From CAZDCD01 sp964503885 (GTDB lineage Bacteria; Bacteroidota; Bacteroidia; Bacteroidales; UBA10428), in assembly GCA_964503885.1 (NCBI GenBank), contig CAZDCD010000040.1, positions 1 through 26,451 of the forward strand: DNA of 26,451 bases. The letters run 5' to 3'. The notes under the pieces were generated by a model. The model made no database searches. It was not told the origin of the DNA and saw only the letters and a program-made list of their open reading frames with translations. How positions within the stretch are numbered: the stretch's first letter is position 1; each line of letters starts with the position of its first letter. Shown one piece after another: positions 23,150 through 26,451 of this stretch. Position numbers and translations under genes: made by a program.

Positions 23150-25728
23150 TGAAACAGTATTCCAGCATCAAGGAAAAACATCCCGATGCCATTCTTCTGT
23201 TTCGTGTGGGAGATTTCTATGAGACATTCGGTGAAGATGCCGTTAAGTCCTCTGAAATCCTGGGAATAACCCTAACCAAGAGGGCTAACGGATCGGCTTC
23301 GTTTGTTGACCTGGCAGGATTTCCGTACCATGCCATCGATACATACCTGCCGAAACTTGTAAGGGCAGGGCAGCGGGTAGCGATATGCGAGCAACTTGAA
23401 GATCCTAAGCTCACCAAAAAAATTGTCAGAAGGGGGATCACCGAACTGATCACACCCGGACTGACATTTAATGACAATGTGCTCGAACATAAAGAAAATA
23501 ACTTTCTGGCCTGTGTGCATATCGATCATAATATGGCCGGTGTGGCATTTCTGGATATTTCTACAGGAGAATTTCTCACTGCCGAAGGTAATTATGAGTA
23601 CATTGATAAACTGCTGAGCAGTTTTTCGCCCAAGGAGGTATTGTTCGAACGGGGAAAACAAAAGACCTTTCACGAGGTGTTCGGGACCCGGTTTTTTACC
23701 TACAAGCTCGAAGACTGGGTCTTTTCAGAGGATTCGGCCAGGGAAAAGCTGCTCAGGCATTTTGATACGGCATCACTCAAGGGATTCGGAATTAGCGGTT
23801 TAAAACTGGGTATCATAGCTGCCGGGGCTGTGCTGCAATACCTCGATATCACACAGCACAGTAAAACAGGGCATATTTTATCCCTTGCACGCATCGAGGA
23901 AGATCATTATGTGTGGCTGGATAAGTTTACCATCCGCAATCTTGAATTGTTTCATCCCATTAACGAAGGGGGCAGGGCGCTGATCGATGTGATCGACAAG
24001 ACCATATCCCCTATGGGTGCACGAATGCTCAGGAGATGGCTGGCTTTGCCGCTGAAAGAAATTCAGCCTGTAACCGAAAGACTGAACATCGTAGATTTTT
24101 TCCTGTCAAACCCAGATCTCAAGACGGAAGTCGAAGAGCAGATCTCAGTCATCGGCGACCTGGAAAGGATTATTTCCAAAGTAGCTCTGGGAAGGGTTTC
24201 ACCCCGCGAGGTGGTACACCTAAAAAATGCCCTGACCGCGATCGCACCTGTAAAGGATATTTGCGGGTCGTCTGCAGAACCCGCCCTGCGAAAAATTGCG
24301 GAACAGCTCAATCCATGCAATTCAATCAGGGAGCGTATAGAAGCCGAAATCCATTCCGATCCGCCCGTTCAGCTTAGCAGGGGAAATGTCATAGCCACGG
24401 GCGTTTCAGGGGAACTCGATGAGCTCAGGGGATTGCTCTATTCGGGTAAAGATTACCTGCTTGAAATGCAACAGCGGGAATCCGAACGCACAGGAATTCC
24501 TTCGCTGAAAGTAAGTTTCAACAATGTTTTCGGGTATTACATCGAAGTCAGAAATACCCATAAAGATAAGGTGCCTCCCGAATGGATACGGAAACAAACC
24601 CTGGTCAGCGCCGAGCGGTATATTACCGAAGAGCTTAAGGAGTATGAGGCTAAAATACTGGGCGCCGAGGAAAAGATCATCGAGCTTGAAACCAGGCTTT
24701 TCAATGAGCTTGTAGTAGGCCTGAACGATTATATAGCGCCGGTACAGCTTAATGCTTCGCTGATAGCAAGGCTCGACTGCCTGCTGTGCTTTGCAAGCTG
24801 TGCCACCGAATACCGGTATTTCAGGCCGGGCCTGAATGAGGGTGAGATCATAGATATAAAGCAGGGACGACACCCGGTGATCGAGCATATGCTTCCCGAA
24901 GGCCAGGAATATATTCCCAACGATGTGTACCTCGATAGTGAGAAACAGCAGATCATGATCATCACAGGGCCCAACATGTCGGGAAAATCGGCCCTTCTCC
25001 GGCAGACGGCACTGATCGTGCTTCTCGCACAGACCGGCAGTTTTGTGCCTGCAGAGTCTTCTGCAATCGGGTATGTCGACAAAATATTCACGAGGGTTGG
25101 TGCATCCGACAACCTTTCCCTGGGGGAATCGACCTTTATGGTGGAAATGAACGAAACGGCCAGCATTTTAAATAACCTTTCAGGGAGAAGCCTGATCCTT
25201 CTCGATGAGATCGGACGCGGAACAAGCACCTACGATGGCATTTCCATAGCCTGGGCCATGGTGGAATATATCCATGAAAATCCGAGGGCAAAAGCAAAAA
25301 CCCTGTTCGCAACCCATTACCATGAACTCAACGAGATGGAACAATCTTTTGAGCGGGTCAAAAACTATAATGTTTCAATACGGGAACTCCAGGACAAAGT
25401 TATTTTTATCCGGAAGCTCGAAAGAGGGGGAAGCGAGCACAGCTTCGGCATTCACGTGGCAAGAATGGCAGGAATGCCTAAAAGCATTGTGGGAAGGGCG
25501 AATGAAATTCTCGGTGAGCTGGAGAAAGGCCACAGCCGTAAGTCACTTGCCAAGCCGGTGGCTGGTCTGGCCGAAAAACGCGAGGGATTTCAGCTGAGTA
25601 TTTTTCAGCTTGAAGATCCGGTTCTTAAGCAGATACGCGACGAAATTATGAATCTCGATATCAACAATCTTACTCCTGTTGAGGCGCTGAATAAGTTAAA
25701 TGAAATCAAGAAAATAACAGGATTGTAA
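23113..25728 (+). CDS. mutS: DNA mismatch repair protein MutS
   Basis: An 871-residue MutS, which binds mismatches and recruits MutL. The mismatch-reading Phe-x-Glu lies in GDFYETFGEDA (Phe35, Glu37). The connector, core and clamp domains follow. The ATPase has Walker A GPNMSGKSA (619-627), then the block with SLGESTFMVEMNETASIL, Walker B LILLDEIGRGTSTYDG, and the FATHYHEL switch. The ETPLMKQY segment before the domain is normally present in relatives, so I accept the TTG start at 23113. No in-frame ATG exists between the upstream stop (23098) and codon 13. A separate promoter precedes it. I see no terminator just after it. Confidence 0.97.
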   Translation: MVEKERFAETPLMKQYSSIKEKHPDAILLFRVGDFYETFGEDAVKSSEILGITLTKRANGSASFVDLAGFPYHAIDTYLPKLVRAGQRVAICEQLEDPKLTKKIVRRGITELITPGLTFNDNVLEHKENNFLACVHIDHNMAGVAFLDISTGEFLTAEGNYEYIDKLLSSFSPKEVLFERGKQKTFHEVFGTRFFTYKLEDWVFSEDSAREKLLRHFDTASLKGFGISGLKLGIIAAGAVLQYLDITQHSKTGHILSLARIEEDHYVWLDKFTIRNLELFHPINEGGRALIDVIDKTISPMGARMLRRWLALPLKEIQPVTERLNIVDFFLSNPDLKTEVEEQISVIGDLERIISKVALGRVSPREVVHLKNALTAIAPVKDICGSSAEPALRKIAEQLNPCNSIRERIEAEIHSDPPVQLSRGNVIATGVSGELDELRGLLYSGKDYLLEMQQRESERTGIPSLKVSFNNVFGYYIEVRNTHKDKVPPEWIRKQTLVSAERYITEELKEYEAKILGAEEKIIELETRLFNELVVGLNDYIAPVQLNASLIARLDCLLCFASCATEYRYFRPGLNEGEIIDIKQGRHPVIEHMLPEGQEYIPNDVYLDSEKQQIMIITGPNMSGKSALLRQTALIVLLAQTGSFVPAESSAIGYVDKIFTRVGASDNLSLGESTFMVEMNETASILNNLSGRSLILLDEIGRGTSTYDGISIAWAMVEYIHENPRAKAKTLFATHYHELNEMEQSFERVKNYNVSIRELQDKVIFIRKLERGGSEHSFGIHVARMAGMPKSIVGRANEILGELEKGHSRKSLAKPVAGLAEKREGFQLSIFQLEDPVLKQIRDEIMNLDINNLTPVEALNKLNEIKKITGL

Positions 25729-26023
25729 GCCGCAAGTTTCCTGTTCGATCCAAACGAGCTTCGTACCTTTACAGGGATAAAAATGCCGTTGTGAAACGTA
25801 TCAGATGCTTCCCTTCGGACGAAATACGATAAAAAATCTAATGCCTTATGGTGAGCTACCAATCGCCTGTAAGCATATCATATATATCTGTATGACAATC
25901 TGTTGATAAGACTACTGTTTTCAATCCACTTGTCAAATTCCGGTACAGCTCAGGTTGTACCCGATTCAAGTCTAATCAAACAGGTTTCAGTTTGCATCTT
26001 TTTTGTAAATGGTTACCATAGTA
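25729..26023. other. Non-coding stretch after mutS
   Basis: I see no gene, no convincing intrinsic terminator and no tRNA here. The short reading frames have no ribosome-binding site or recognisable protein. A GTTCGATCC at 25743-25751 resembles a tRNA T-loop but has no pairing stem. It leads into the hairpin array that begins at 26024. Confidence 0.5.
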
Positions 26024-26239
26024 AAACCGCAGAGCGGTTTAACATGAATGGCCACAGGTGGAACCTGTGGTAAAATAACAAAATGCTTTAACAGAACCCT
26101 GAAAGGGTTCAATCTGATCTTTGCAAGTGGCTAAATTGTCGCTTAATTGAGTTATTGAACCCCTTCAGGTTCTTCCTTTCCGGTATTGAAAAACCCCGGA
26201 TTTCATCCGGGGCTGTTCATATTAAACCCTTTCAGGGTT
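26024..26239. repeat. Mirror-image array of six small hairpins
   Basis: Six stems lie in order. H1 is AAACCGC/GCGGTTT (26024-26040, loop AGA). H2 is CCACAGGT/ACCTGTGG (26052-26070, loop GGA). H3 is GAACCCT/AGGGTTC (26094-26110, loop GAA). H4 is GAACC/GGTTC (26157-26172, degenerate). H5 is CCCCGGAT/ATCCGGGG (26194-26212, loop TTC). H6 is AACCCT/AGGGTT (26225-26239, loop TTC). The spacers are 11, 23, 46, 21 and 12 nt, nearly symmetric. The reverse complement of H4-H6 aligns with H1-H3: 31 of the first 50 positions match without gaps, including TTTAA-ATGAA between the first two stems. Differences inside stems are mostly paired. The family is unknown to me; a REP/REPIN-like or MITE-like element or a structured RNA is possible. 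Confidence 0.8.
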
Positions 26240-26314
26240 AGCTGATTAAGAGTATGATTGTTAATACAGTTTTTTTTTAACAGCTGAATAAGTACATTTT
26301 TTATTCGTGAAACT

Positions 26315-26346
26315 CAAATTTCAAAAACGCAGTGCATTGAAATTTG
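26315..26346. repeat. 10-bp perfect inverted repeat
   Basis: CAAATTTCAA (26315-26324) and TTGAAATTTG (26337-26346) pair perfectly across 12 nt (AAACGCAGTGCA). It sits between the mirror array and the tandem units. Just upstream, AGCTGATTAAG (26240-26250) and AGCTGAATAAG (26282-26292) are near-identical direct repeats flanking a nine-T run. Confidence 0.6.
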
Positions 26347-26349
26347 TAA

Positions 26350-26451
26350 GTTGAACAACTAAGTGAAACGTTCTCATGAGCCACGCAAATGCGTGGCGAA
26401 TAACTGAACGAAGTGGTCTCATGACCAACGGGAATAATCCCGCCGAAGGCG
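26350..26451. repeat. Two tandem hairpin units running off the window end
   Basis: Unit 1 (about 26357-26400) and unit 2 (about 26402-26447) share AACT, then the invariant TCTCATGA (26372-26379 and 26417-26424 region), then a hairpin, then a GCGAA/GCCGAA ending. Around TCAT the arms are GTTC/GAGC in unit 1 and TGGTC/GACCA in unit 2. The next hairpin is GCCACGCA/TGCGTGGC (26380-26397) in unit 1 and CGGGA/TCCCG (26429-26442) in unit 2: the same position with unrelated but self-complementary arms. CGCC-GAA-GGCG (26441-26451) closes the window, so the array may continue. Confidence 0.6.

Noticed and set aside
25743..25751. tRNA-like T-loop GTTCGATCC
   Set aside because: The flanking bases do not form a T-stem, and no anticodon or acceptor stem can be folded around it.
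25605..25862. An 85-codon minus-strand frame at the end of mutS
   Set aside because: Its C-terminal half is antisense to the mutS C-terminus and the product resembles nothing known.
26024..26451. A CRISPR array
   Set aside because: The repeats are short palindromes with changing arms and unequal spacing, with no constant 25-40-nt repeat and no cas gene.

Overview
The window looks like chromosomal DNA of a member of the Bacteroidota, probably Bacteroidales or a related order. The evidence is a fused SecDF of about 1,010 residues, a DUF5723-type outer-membrane protein, a TIGR02757 protein, two rhomboids behind mutL, many lipoproteins and Gln-rich signal-peptide ends, weak Shine-Dalgarno sites, and promoter-like TAnnTTTG boxes about 20-60 nt before several genes. 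The coding content is mostly housekeeping and is densely packed. I see no phage, plasmid, CRISPR array, IS element, rRNA or tRNA gene.

Layout. (1) 16-2711, minus strand: gmhA, a lipoprotein and a DUF5723 outer-membrane protein, in one tight operon. (2) 2938-8767, plus strand: a Kv-type ion channel with a C-terminal zinc ribbon; then a 92-residue membrane protein directly before mutL; then two tandem rhomboid proteases and a membrane-anchored EEP-fold hydrolase. (3) 8760-15580, minus strand: secDF ending in a textbook intrinsic terminator, then tatA, a Na+/Ca2+ antiporter, a LolD-like ATPase, a secreted CarboxypepD_reg-like protein and a PLP-dependent threonine/serine dehydratase. (4) 15826-19711: a YwqK-repeat lipoprotein (plus) meeting a secreted transglutaminase-like/TPR protein, rsgA and yccF (minus). 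(5) 19784-22915: a TIGR02757 protein and trmN6 (plus) meeting a GNAT-YoaP acetyltransferase and a PaaX-type regulator (minus). (6) 23113-25728: mutS (plus). (7) 25729-26451: no gene, but dense structured repeats.

How the genes relate. mutL and mutS are the two halves of mismatch repair and sit 17 kb apart in separate transcription units. secDF and tatA are neighbouring export genes. The PaaX-type regulator and the GNAT-YoaP enzyme look like a self-contained regulated pair, with a 9-bp inverted repeat over the promoter. Several upstream-extended reading frames are wrong at the 5' end. I trimmed gmhA, rhomboid 1, lolD, the antiporter, tatA, rsgA, yccF, the TIGR02757 gene and trmN6 to internal starts, using family length, promoter boxes and a terminator.

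The least expected structure is in the last 430 bases. At 26024-26239 six small hairpins form two mirror-image half-arrays, and the stems differ between halves by paired compensatory changes. At 26350-26451 two tandem repeat units show the same behaviour and run off the window end. This is structured non-coding sequence that I cannot assign to a named family.
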